NCBI GenBank assembly: GCA_015484715.1
Contig: WFUY01000341.1
Location: 1 to 5,584, forward strand
Direction of reading: 5' to 3'
DNA length: 5,584 nt
DNA from: Thermoflexales bacterium
GTDB taxonomy: Bacteria > Chloroflexota > Anaerolineae > S140-20
Each line of letters begins with the position of its first letter. Within the stretch, counting starts at the first letter, position 1. Both the position numbers and the translations under genes were made by a program. The notes under the pieces were generated by a model. It did no database searches. It worked only from the letters and a program-made list of their open reading frames with translations, and was not told the DNA's origin. This document shows, piece after piece, positions 1-5,042 of this stretch.

Positions 1-168
1 TCGTTGCTCATCGTTCACCACCTCGGTCAGCGCCTCAATCAGGGCGGGGATTTCGTCGGGTAGGATGATCACCCCCTGTCCGCCTTCCTCCCGCCCCAGG
101 CTGCGCAGTAGAAAGTACGGCTGCTCTCCTCGCCACGCTTCTAACACCAGATCGTCACTTACTTTCAT
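1..168 (-). CDS. Hypothetical protein, N-terminal 56 residues only
   Basis: The open frame begins at ATG (166-168) with GAGGAATGGAACG upstream, within the end of the 133-aa gene, and runs off the left edge of the window without a stop. The visible part reads MKVSDDLVLEAWRGEQPYFL, then LRSLGREEGGQGVIILPDEI and PALIEALTEVVNDEQR. It has a strand-rich start (PYFLLRSL, GVIIL) followed by a helix (EIPALIEALTEVV). The pattern of two strands plus a helix recalls the ssDNA-binding PC4-like fold, but too little is present to assert that. It is the last visible member of the operon. Confidence 0.6.
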   Translation of the reverse strand, partial: MKVSDDLVLEAWRGEQPYFLLRSLGREEGGQGVIILPDEIPALIEALTEVVNDEQR

Positions 169-556
169 CGTTCCATTCCTCGATTTCAGACTCGGGGACC
201 CCCACGTAGGGGTCCCATCCCTCTTCCAACGGCTCCAGGTCCACCAGCCAACGGTCCTCGGCTTCCAGCCTGCCCACCTCGCTCATCCGGTAGCGTCGGG
301 CGACGCGCCACCGGGTGTCGTGCCACCGGACGATGCCCCCGACTTCGGTCCAGGGCCGGGGCACCGGCTGCCCCCGGTAAGGCCGCCCGCGCCTCCGGGC
401 CGATTTCATCCGGCGCAACCGGGCCACCTGCCGACAGGCTTCCTCATAGCGTCGGAGCAGTTCTCGCTGACCCGGCGTCAGGGAATCGGCGAAGGCCCGC
501 CAGCGCCTCGCCTGTTCCTCTCTCCAGGCTGCCCAGAGCCGATCCCGGTCGTCCAT
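155..556 (-). CDS. Hypothetical protein, 133 aa
   Basis: It starts at ATG directly after the previous gene's TAG, with only a weak ribosome binding site (GGCGGTGA), so it probably relies on translational coupling. The N-terminal half is a long charged helix rich in Arg, Trp and Glu (about 1-50, including WAAWREEQARRWRAF and RELLRRYEEACRQVARLRR), followed by a very basic patch (SARRRGRPYRG at about 52-62) that suits nucleic-acid contact. The C-terminal half is strand-rich (GGIVRWHDTRWRVARRYRM) and ends strongly acidic (ESEIEEWNDESK). No family is recognised. Its last codons overlap the next gene by 14 bp. Confidence 0.7.
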   Translation of the reverse strand: MDDRDRLWAAWREEQARRWRAFADSLTPGQRELLRRYEEACRQVARLRRMKSARRRGRPYRGQPVPRPWTEVGGIVRWHDTRWRVARRYRMSEVGRLEAEDRWLVDLEPLEEGWDPYVGVPESEIEEWNDESK

Positions 557-751
557 CTACGTCACCGCCAGACGGTAGTACACCCGGTTAGGTCGGTAGG
601 GGTGCAGGGTGACGCGGACCGTCGCCCGCCCAATGGTCAGGCGGGCGAGGCCGAGGGTGGTCGTCCCCTTCATCGTTCCCTCAACCACCGTTGTTCCCGG
701 CACGAAGGCCGACAACACCAGCACCAGCGCGATCATCAGAAGCCTCAACAT
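557..751 (-). CDS. Tiny signal-anchored protein, 64 aa
   Basis: The ATG is set by GGAGGAAGGGCG and overlaps the previous gene by 7 bp; the longer open frame upstream is a shadow of the Cys-rich gene. Residues 1-18 (MLRLLMIALVLVLSAFVP) form a hydrophobic stretch that could be a signal peptide or membrane anchor. The remaining 46 residues are strand-rich and Thr/Arg-rich (TTTLGLARLTIGRATVRVTL, then PYRPNRVYYRLAVT), so a small exported or membrane-tethered beta structure is likely. The stop codon abuts the next ATG (TAGATG). No family is recognised. A surface role in mating would fit the context but is unproven. Confidence 0.65.
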   Translation of the reverse strand: MLRLLMIALVLVLSAFVPGTTVVEGTMKGTTTLGLARLTIGRATVRVTLHPYRPNRVYYRLAVT

Positions 752-1011
752 CGCCCTTCCTCCAGAAGGCCCCACAAGGACAGTTGCGCCGCCGGGACCA
801 GGAAGTATTCCGTGTCCGGGTGCTCCGTGCGCCACTGCCGCATCCACTCCTCGGCCAGCTCGCGGGTGTTCTCCATCGCCTTTTCCACCCCTGCGCCGTG
901 GTTGAGGCCGCCGCAGATACATTCGCAGTCGGGGCCGGTGGCGTTGTAGCACTTGGCGTCACAACGGCCAATGCAGCCCTCAGAGTTGTACGCTGCGATC
1001 AGGGTAGTCAT
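745..1011 (-). CDS. Cys-rich small protein with CxxxCxxxC-x7-CxCxC cluster
   Basis: An 88-residue protein preceded by GAGGGAGGGGCACG. Its N-terminal half is packed with cysteines: Cys13, Cys17, Cys21, Cys29, Cys31 and Cys33, followed by GGLNHG at 34-39. I recall this signature (RCDAKCYNA... CECICGG.NHG) from hypothetical proteins of phages and mobile elements, where it is unassigned; a metal-binding site is the obvious guess. The rest is an amphipathic helix (about 41-62, VEKAMENTRELAEEWMRQWRTE) and a short C-terminal segment ending in Cys88. It starts 12 bp after the coiled-coil gene and overlaps the next gene by 7 bp. There is no signal peptide, so the cysteines are probably cytoplasmic and reduced. 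Confidence 0.75.
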   Translation of the reverse strand: MTTLIAAYNSEGCIGRCDAKCYNATGPDCECICGGLNHGAGVEKAMENTRELAEEWMRQWRTEHPDTEYFLVPAAQLSLWGLLEEGRC

Positions 1012-1023
1012 CGTGCCCCTCCC

Positions 1024-1284
1024 TCACAGCGGCCAGGGCAGCCCCGGCAGCCACGGCCGGTCGGTGATGGCGATCGTAAGTCGGGTTCTCTTCTTGCCCA
1101 CCCCGGCCAAGTCGCGCACGGTCTGAACGGTCTGCTCGATCTGCCGAAGCCGAGTTTCGAGAAGGCCGAACGGGTCATATCTCTCGGCTTCCTCCTTGGC
1201 AAGCTCAACCAAGGAGGCAAGTCGGTCCAAGGTCTCCAAGACTTGTTCCTGGGTCTCCAAGATTCGTTCCTGTTCTGTCAGCAT
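1024..1284 (-). CDS. Small coiled-coil protein
   Basis: An 86-residue protein starting at ATG with GGAGGGATGAAGCT upstream; that ribosome binding site lies in the last codons of the nuclease gene, 4 bp away, so translation is coupled. Residues 1-58 are heptad-like and highly charged (LTEQERILETQEQVLETLDRLASLVELAKEEAERY, then LLETRLRQIEQTVQTVRDLA), predicting two helices that dimerise or pair. The C-terminus switches to a short strand-like piece (RTRLTIAITDRPWLPGLPWPL). No family is recognised. It could be an oligomerisation partner for the nuclease-like protein or a structural accessory. Confidence 0.7.
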   Translation of the reverse strand: MLTEQERILETQEQVLETLDRLASLVELAKEEAERYDPFGLLETRLRQIEQTVQTVRDLAGVGKKRTRLTIAITDRPWLPGLPWPL

Positions 1285-1288
1285 AGCT

Positions 1289-1810
1289 TCATCCCTCCAA
1301 GTCGCAAACCCTCTCCCGCCTGATGGGGGATTGAAACTCGGGGAACAGCGGGAGTTGCCAGGGATTGCGGACCTCCAGGGCGTCCAGCCACTCCCAGGCT
1401 TCGTAGAAGGGCGCCCAGCGGCCCAGGTAGCGGGCCGGGTCGGGCGACCAGATGGCAACGTGGCGTCGGCCCTCCAGCCGGTCGAAGGGGATGACGAAGA
1501 AGTGGACATCCCCGTTGACGCAGCCGAGGATGAGCACGTCGGCGTCGTTCCCCCTCAGATTCGCCTGGTAGCGTCCGTGCCAGGTGGCCGCCTTGACCTC
1601 AATCCTGATCCCGTCGGCCCAGAGGTCCCAGTGCTCGTTGGGGGCAGCCTTGCTCACCTGATGCCCCCGCCCGATGAGCCTCTGGATGACTGCCCGCTCA
1701 ACCCGGCGGGCGAGGGTGTGCCTGGGGTCCTCCGGGAGAAGGTATCGCCCCCGCCGCTGCTCCTCCCACAACCGGTGTAGGAATCGTTCCAGGTCCGCCT
1801 CGCTTAGCAT
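1289..1810 (-). CDS. PD-(D/E)xK nuclease-like protein
   Basis: A 173-residue protein. The ATG is set by GGAGGGAGAG directly before it; the frame is open further upstream, but that part runs through the repeat cluster and lacks protein character. The core has a helix with Glu39 (RRVERAVIQRLIGRGHQV), then WDLWADGIRIEVKAATW, giving Asp62 - Glu71-x-Lys73, then strands DADVLILGCV and DVHFFVIPFDRL (about 90-112). This order (helix, Asp, ExK, two strands) is the PD-(D/E)xK nuclease signature, found in restriction, homing and Holliday-junction enzymes and in uncharacterised element proteins. The C-terminal region is Trp-rich (about 119-151). It sits directly after the translocase and its repeat cluster, so a DNA-processing role for the element is plausible. 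Activity is not provable from sequence. Confidence 0.65.
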   Translation of the reverse strand: MLSEADLERFLHRLWEEQRRGRYLLPEDPRHTLARRVERAVIQRLIGRGHQVSKAAPNEHWDLWADGIRIEVKAATWHGRYQANLRGNDADVLILGCVNGDVHFFVIPFDRLEGRRHVAIWSPDPARYLGRWAPFYEAWEWLDALEVRNPWQLPLFPEFQSPIRRERVCDLEG

Positions 1811-1833
1811 CTCTCCCTCCGCAGGTGACGGCG

Positions 1834-1862
1834 GTTGACACATAGGCAGTTGACGCATAGGC
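1834..1862. repeat. Two tandem 15-bp-spaced repeats GTTGACRCATAGGC
   Basis: GTTGACACATAGGC (1834-1847) and GTTGACGCATAGGC (1849-1862) are identical in 13 of 14 positions with a period of 15 bp. They lie between the translocase stop and the nuclease start, directly abutting the GGCGGTATTAC repeats. The first contains a perfect TTGACA, but no -10 box follows at a suitable distance on the plus strand, so they look like protein-binding direct repeats rather than a promoter. Confidence 0.55.
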
Positions 1863-1958
1863 GGTATTACAGTACCGGCGGTATTACCGGTACCGGGTAT
1901 CGCCCTAGACGGCCCCAGACGGTACAGTAATACCGCCTGTATCGCCTTCAGTACCGCC
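1860..1958. repeat. Cluster of 8-bp GGCGRTAY motifs at the translocase 3' end (clt-like site?)
   Basis: On the translocase sense strand, four direct copies of GGCGRTAY occur at 1951-1958, 1939-1946, 1930-1937 and 1897-1904. Two inverted copies follow at 1877-1884 and 1860-1867. Larger units are nested in this: GGCGGTATTACAGTACC (1860-1876), its tandem neighbour GGCGGTATTACCGGTACC (1877-1894), and an inverted near-copy (1921-1937, 16 of 17 matching the first). Half the motifs lie in the last translocase codons (writing GGT, GDT, GGI) and the rest beyond the stop codon, which shows that the DNA, not the peptide, is repeated. I found only two further copies in the window, at 1742-1749 and 2319-2326. 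In Streptomyces the TraB recognition site clt is also a set of 8-bp repeats near its own gene. Iterons or an operator are alternatives. Confidence 0.6.
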
Positions 1959-3500
1959 CTCCAGAACCCGCTTGACCTCATCGTAAGCGGCTCCCCCCAC
2001 GTAGCCGAACACCCGACGTTGAATCTCGCGCAGGCTCAACCCCTGGGCCGCCAGCTGCCGGATGGTCTCGGCTCGGGTCGCTTCCGGGCGAGAGGGCGTA
2101 GGAGTAGGGTGTTGAGGCCCCTCGCCCTGGATGGTGGCGAGGATCTCCCGGGCACTCACATAGGGGGCCTGGAACTTCAACGTTCCCCGGCCGGGCAGGA
2201 CGGCAAGCGCCCGCCCCGGTGCGTCCAGGGCCTCCGCCCCCCTCTCGCCCAGCAATACCCGGCTCTGACTGGGGCTCATCGCTCTGAACTGCACCCGGGA
2301 GGCCAACTGGTTCCTGATGGCGGTATCGAGGCTGCTGGCCTTCCAGTCCTGCCCTCCGAGGGTCAACCATAGGCCGTATTTGCGGCCCCTCAGAGCCAGG
2401 GTGCGGATGGCGTCCTCGACCCGCTTGTCGGCCAGCAGGGCCGTTGCCTCGTCCACCAGGATGATCACAGGTCGGAGGATTTCTCCCCCTCGCTGCTCTG
2501 CCTGGACATTGTAGTCCTGCAGATTGTCCACGCCCGGATAGTGGCCGAAGAGGGCCTTGCGTCGATCCAGTTCCCCTCGCAGCGCGTGAAGGGTCGCCAG
2601 CGCATCGTCCTCGGTGTCGGCCACCGGATACAGGAGCCTGTTGGACCGGGCGAAGGGGGCGAAGGTGACCCCCTCCAGGTCCACCAACACCAGGTTGGGG
2701 CCTTCGGCGGCCAGGGCGATTTGGTAGGCCAAGGCGCGGAGGAAGACGCTCTTCCCCCAGCCCGAACTCCCGCCGACGGCGACGTGGACCAGCTTGCTCA
2801 TCCGGTCGGTGATCACGTTCTGCCGGCCCGTCGTCTCGTCCACGGTCACGCCTAGGATGATCCGGTCCAGGCTGGCGGGGCCGGCGAGGAGCCGGGCAAG
2901 GGGCACCTGGGTCGGCCAGAGGGCCTCGGCTTCCTGCTGTTGCTCCTCCGCGGTCATCAAAGGTTGAGGCTGAGACCGGGATGGCGGTGCCATCAGCACC
3001 GGCCGATGTTTGTTGACCGCCGAGGCCAGTTGGACGGCCTGGGCGCGGGCGGTGGTGGCTACCTGCTCGGCCTCCAGCCCTGGAAGCATCACCGGCATTA
3101 CCACCACGTTCTGGGCCAGTCGGGGGGTGGTGTAGACGACGGTGCCGCTCAGTTGCCGGTTGGGGTCGTGCAGGACCGTAGCGCCCCCTACCCGAACCCG
3201 GATGATGGGAAACTGGCCGTCGGGGCCGGGCCGAATCTCCCCGGCCCGCCGGTGGGCGTAAACGATGAGGGCGCTCCCCAGACCGGCCAGGGTGAACAGG
3301 CCGATGACGCCTGCGGCTATCTTCCCCGCCCGTCGCCAGGGTTCCATCCGGGCGCGGTGTTCGTTCTCCAGCCGGGCGGCCTCCCGGAGTTCGTCGCGGG
3401 TGATGATGTCGCGGATGCCCCCTGCAAGCTGCCATCCGCCGAAGACGGCCAACGCAGCGATGAGCAAGACGGTGACGGCTAGTCCTCGTTCTCGCCTCAT
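1905..3500 (-). CDS. FtsK/SpoIIIE-type DNA translocase with C-terminal HTH (TraB-like)
   Basis: A 531-residue membrane-anchored motor ATPase. Two transmembrane segments lie at about 7-27 and 59-82. A variable linker with Gln/Pro-rich patches follows (about 172-195). The FtsK motor domain covers about 205-455: Walker A GGSSGWGKS at 243-251 (Lys250), VLVDLEG at 271-277, Walker B VIILVDE at 345-351 (Asp350, Glu351), and LGGQDW at 381-386 in the sensor region. After a proline-rich linker (461-474) the C-terminus forms a HTH, about 478-514 (ETIRQLAAQGLSLREIQRRV, then GGAAYDEVKRVLEG). The protein is far shorter than chromosomal FtsK and has two, not four, membrane passes, so it is a mobile-element translocase. 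Streptomyces TraB-type proteins share this motor plus winged-helix plan and pump double-stranded DNA between cells. The ATG at 3500 has a strong ribosome binding site. A DNA packaging or partition role is the main alternative. Confidence 0.9.
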   Translation of the reverse strand: MRRERGLAVTVLLIAALAVFGGWQLAGGIRDIITRDELREAARLENEHRARMEPWRRAGKIAAGVIGLFTLAGLGSALIVYAHRRAGEIRPGPDGQFPIIRVRVGGATVLHDPNRQLSGTVVYTTPRLAQNVVVMPVMLPGLEAEQVATTARAQAVQLASAVNKHRPVLMAPPSRSQPQPLMTAEEQQQEAEALWPTQVPLARLLAGPASLDRIILGVTVDETTGRQNVITDRMSKLVHVAVGGSSGWGKSVFLRALAYQIALAAEGPNLVLVDLEGVTFAPFARSNRLLYPVADTEDDALATLHALRGELDRRKALFGHYPGVDNLQDYNVQAEQRGGEILRPVIILVDEATALLADKRVEDAIRTLALRGRKYGLWLTLGGQDWKASSLDTAIRNQLASRVQFRAMSPSQSRVLLGERGAEALDAPGRALAVLPGRGTLKFQAPYVSAREILATIQGEGPQHPTPTPSRPEATRAETIRQLAAQGLSLREIQRRVFGYVGGAAYDEVKRVLEGGTEGDTGGITVPSGAV

Positions 3501-3513
3501 TGGGCACCTCCCC

Positions 3514-3542
3514 TTGTCAACTCGCACCGTTTCCTGTATACT
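3514..3542 (+). promoter_or_regulatory. Sigma-70-type promoter, antisense to the operon
   Basis: TTGTCA (3514-3519) and TATACT (3537-3542) are separated by exactly 17 bp. Each box differs from consensus at one position. This is the best promoter I can find in the window, and it points rightward, against the operon. Transcription would start around 3549, which is exactly the first base of a hairpin. On the minus strand the same DNA has no comparable -35/-10 pair for the translocase gene. Confidence 0.6.
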
Positions 3543-3548
3543 TGGAGT

Positions 3549-3617
3549 GTCCGCGTTCTCTCGCGGGCATCTCCCTTCCGCCGGTGGGTCCAAGACCTGC
3601 CGGCGGTTTCCTTTCCC
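3549..3617 (+). ncRNA. Putative ~70-nt antisense RNA against the translocase leader
   Basis: From the expected start of the plus-strand promoter, the sequence folds at once into two hairpins. The first has 7 pairs (3549-3555 with 3562-3568, one of them G-U) and a TTCTCT loop. The second has 13 pairs (3578-3590 with 3594-3606, including two G-U) and a CAA loop, and is followed by TTTCCTTTCC (3607-3616), a broken U-tract that could end transcription. The product would be fully complementary to the region 49-117 nt upstream of the translocase ATG at 3500, if the operon mRNA crosses this gap. That geometry is the one used by counter-transcribed RNAs of plasmids. There is no open frame of note in it. 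Promoter and hairpins are seen; the RNA itself is inferred. Confidence 0.42.
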
Positions 3618-3618
3618 C

Positions 3619-3652
3619 GGCAGGTGGGCTAACGCCCGTTTGCACACCTGCC
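3619..3652. promoter_or_regulatory. Hairpin after the membrane-protein gene
   Basis: Eight-bp arms GGCAGGTG (3619-3626) and CACCTGCC (3645-3652) enclose a smaller stem GGC/GCC around TAAC, giving a stem with an unpaired stretch on one side. On the minus strand the hairpin begins 13 bases after the stop codon of the membrane-protein gene. No T-run follows on either strand, so it is a poor intrinsic terminator. More plausible roles are an mRNA 3'-end stabiliser, an attenuator or part of a structured translocase leader. Its arms share GGCAGGT and CCCACC with the neighbouring hairpin at 3578-3606. Confidence 0.4.
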
Positions 3653-3665
3653 CCCGGACCTCCGT

Positions 3666-4400
3666 TCACCTCGCCAGCACCTCGATTCCCTGGCCGTTCC
3701 GCCGGATACGCCCGCTCTCCTCCAGTTCGTTCAGGTAGTTGGAGACGGTGGTCTTGCTTCGTCCGATGTGCCGCCCGGCTTCGGAGAGGCTTGCGTCCGG
3801 GTGGTCGGCCAGGAAGTCAAGGAGGCGTTCTAGGGCCTGGTCCTTGCTAAGGCGTCGGCGTTCCAGGGCTTGGGCTCTGGCCCGTTCGATGTCGTAGGGA
3901 AAGGCGTTGGGTTGCTCTGAAGTTGACGTCTGCCGGGCGGCCAGCCGTTCGGCCCGCTTTCGCTCCCGCTCGGCCTGTTGGACGGCGTGCTGAACGTCGG
4001 AGGAGACGATCTCGGAGAGGTAGAGCACCAGCAGGGGGAGGACGCCCGACAGGATGAACGGGCGCAGGGAGGCCAGCCACGCCCACCCTGACAGGGGCAA
4101 GCGGCCCTGGAAGGCCAGCCCGTGCAACAGGTTGGCGTAGGCGGAGATTCCGCTGAACAGCCCGACTCCGGCCCAGAGGGTCCAGGTCGGGCGACGTTGC
4201 CGCCGGCGCTTCTGGATGCTGAACGCCAGGGCGAAGAGGCCCAGGTCCACCGCCACCGCCTGGATGTAGCCAACGGTCAGGTTCCCGCCCTCCAGGGTGG
4301 CGAAGGCCCAGGCGGTGTGGGTCAGGGAGCCGACCATTGCCAGGGCCAGGGTCAGCCACAGGACCAGCGGGATGATCTCAAGTCGTCGCGCTTTCTTCAT
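3666..4400 (-). CDS. SpdB/DUF2637-like membrane protein with C-terminal winged helix
   Basis: A 244-residue protein. Four hydrophobic segments lie at about residues 9-31, 43-62, 74-92 and 112-132. A charged, probably coiled-coil stretch follows (about 133-157, HAVQQAERERKRAERLAARQ), then a linker, then a winged HTH at about 185-243 (ALERLLDFLADHP, LSEAGRHIGRSKTTVSNYLNELEESGRI, then the wing RRNGQGIEVL). The ATG was chosen because GGAGGTGTCCG lies directly before it and the longer open frame upstream shadows the previous gene. Four transmembrane passes plus a cytoplasmic HTH match the layout of DUF2637/SpdB plasmid-spread proteins of actinomycete conjugative plasmids, which associate with the TraB translocase and bind DNA. 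The FtsK-like gene is immediately downstream, consistent with that. The assignment rests on architecture, not on alignment. The alternative is a membrane-tethered transcription regulator. Confidence 0.75.
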   Translation of the reverse strand: MKKARRLEIIPLVLWLTLALAMVGSLTHTAWAFATLEGGNLTVGYIQAVAVDLGLFALAFSIQKRRRQRRPTWTLWAGVGLFSGISAYANLLHGLAFQGRLPLSGWAWLASLRPFILSGVLPLLVLYLSEIVSSDVQHAVQQAERERKRAERLAARQTSTSEQPNAFPYDIERARAQALERRRLSKDQALERLLDFLADHPDASLSEAGRHIGRSKTTVSNYLNELEESGRIRRNGQGIEVLAR

Positions 4401-4647
4401 CGGACACCTCCAATTGGTAGCGTTCAGACAGGTCACGCACGCATTGCTCACACACCGGCAGGATGAGCCAGTGCCCCCGGTACATCCGGGCCACCAGATC
4501 GGCCACAACGTTGTCCGGTTCCGGGGCCTCGGACATAGCCACCGGCGTAGCGGAGGCCACGTGGGCCGGTCGTCCACATCGGTTTCCCTCACGCATCACC
4601 CCACAGGGGAGCGGGGTGGTGAGCCGGATGATCTGGGTGTCAGTCAT
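4378..4647 (-). CDS. Small Cys-containing protein, putative zinc finger
   Basis: An 89-residue protein sharing an ATGA start/stop overlap with the gene before it and overlapping the membrane-protein gene after it by 23 bp. It is preceded by AGAGGGGAACCG. Four cysteines fall into two pairs, Cys15/Cys24 (CGVMREGNRC) and Cys66/Cys69 (CEQC), with His29 and His59 nearby. This could form a split zinc site with a 41-residue insertion between the pairs. The C-terminus is acidic (EVSDEESATT). No family is recognised. It is the second of three small Cys-rich products in the operon, so a metal-stabilised nucleic-acid or protein adaptor is a reasonable guess. Confidence 0.75.
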   Translation of the reverse strand: MTDTQIIRLTTPLPCGVMREGNRCGRPAHVASATPVAMSEAPEPDNVVADLVARMYRGHWLILPVCEQCVRDLSERYQLEVSDEESATT

Positions 4648-5042
4648 CGGTTCCCCTCTTGCAAGAGTTCTCTGGTCGCGCTATGGTAGGTCGCTCGGAC
4701 GGCCTCCTCAAACGAATCGAAGGGGCCACCCATCCGGTTCACTTGGTTACCGGTGGGGCGATGGAAAAAGATTCCTCGCACCCCCACACCGTCCATCGGG
4801 AGATACTCCCAGCCTTCGGCGTGGAGGGTCTCAACCATCTGCCGAAATTCTGGGTCTCCTCGACGGACCACCTCGCGGTACAGGTCTCGGACGAAAAGCC
4901 GGAGGGCACGGTCCGGTGACTTGCCCATATAGTGCCGTCGGACCGCGCTCTCGGCCAACTCTCCGATGCTCCCCCAGCCCCGCTGGTGAGCATCGGCAGC
5001 GGCCGCGATCAGCTTCTTCCTGGGATGTTGCCAGTTAGTCAT
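4644..5042 (-). CDS. Hypothetical protein, 132 aa
   Basis: Not a family I recognise. The ATG is preceded by GGAGGAAGGCCG, and the start overlaps the end of the HTH gene by 8 bp, so the two are probably translationally coupled. The N-terminal two thirds is predicted helical and basic (KKLIAAAADAHQRGWGSIGELAESAVRRHY, then DRALRLFVRDLYREVVRRGD at about 44-63). The C-terminal part holds short strands around GWEYLPMDGVGVRGIFFHRPTG (about 77-98) and then a helix FDSFEEAVRATYHSATRELL. There is no signal peptide, membrane segment or catalytic motif. It is a cytoplasmic accessory protein of the element, function unknown. Confidence 0.75.
   Translation of the reverse strand: MTNWQHPRKKLIAAAADAHQRGWGSIGELAESAVRRHYMGKSPDRALRLFVRDLYREVVRRGDPEFRQMVETLHAEGWEYLPMDGVGVRGIFFHRPTGNQVNRMGGPFDSFEEAVRATYHSATRELLQEGNR

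Larger units (their letters stand above)
3501..3665 (-). other. 165-bp structured leader between membrane-protein and translocase genes
   Basis: This is the largest non-coding gap in the operon. On the mRNA sense strand it holds three successive hairpins, then AGGGGAGGTGCCCA directly before the translocase ATG. The gap stays open in the translocase frame back to a GTG at 3647, but the predicted extra 49 residues have no recognisable character and would be written across three inverted repeats, so I treat it as untranslated. The gap hosts the antisense promoter described separately. I see no convincing sense promoter, so translocase expression probably depends on readthrough. Confidence 0.55.

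Noticed and set aside
65..1323. Long plus-strand open frames over the left third (65-949, 691-1323).
   Set aside because: They are Pro/Arg/His-rich, lack ribosome binding sites and recognisable domains, and lie opposite a tightly coupled minus-strand operon with good start sites. They are shadows of GC-rich genes.
1835..1865. Plus-strand promoter built on TTGACA at 1835.
   Set aside because: No acceptable -10 hexamer occurs 15-19 bp downstream (TAGGCG at 17 bp).
1834..1958. CRISPR array.
   Set aside because: The repeats are 8-18 bp, adjacent or overlapping, partly inverted, and have no unique spacers of even length.
1811..1981. N-terminal extension of the nuclease-like protein back to 1981.
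   Set aside because: It would be written entirely from the repeat cluster and the end of the translocase gene; the ATG at 1810 has GGAGGGAGAG immediately before it.
1978..3507. A 509-residue minus-strand open frame in another frame over the translocase gene.
   Set aside because: Its product is low-complexity Arg/Gly/Pro sequence, while the other frame has a clear Walker A and B ATPase.
3514..3519. TTGACA read on the minus strand as a -35 box for the translocase gene.
   Set aside because: It lies too near the ATG; a -10 box 17 bp further would fall in the coding region, where no match is present.
3501..3647. Upstream GTG start at 3647 for the translocase, adding 49 residues.
   Set aside because: The extension crosses three inverted repeats, has no domain character, and the ATG at 3500 has a better ribosome binding site followed at once by a typical membrane anchor.
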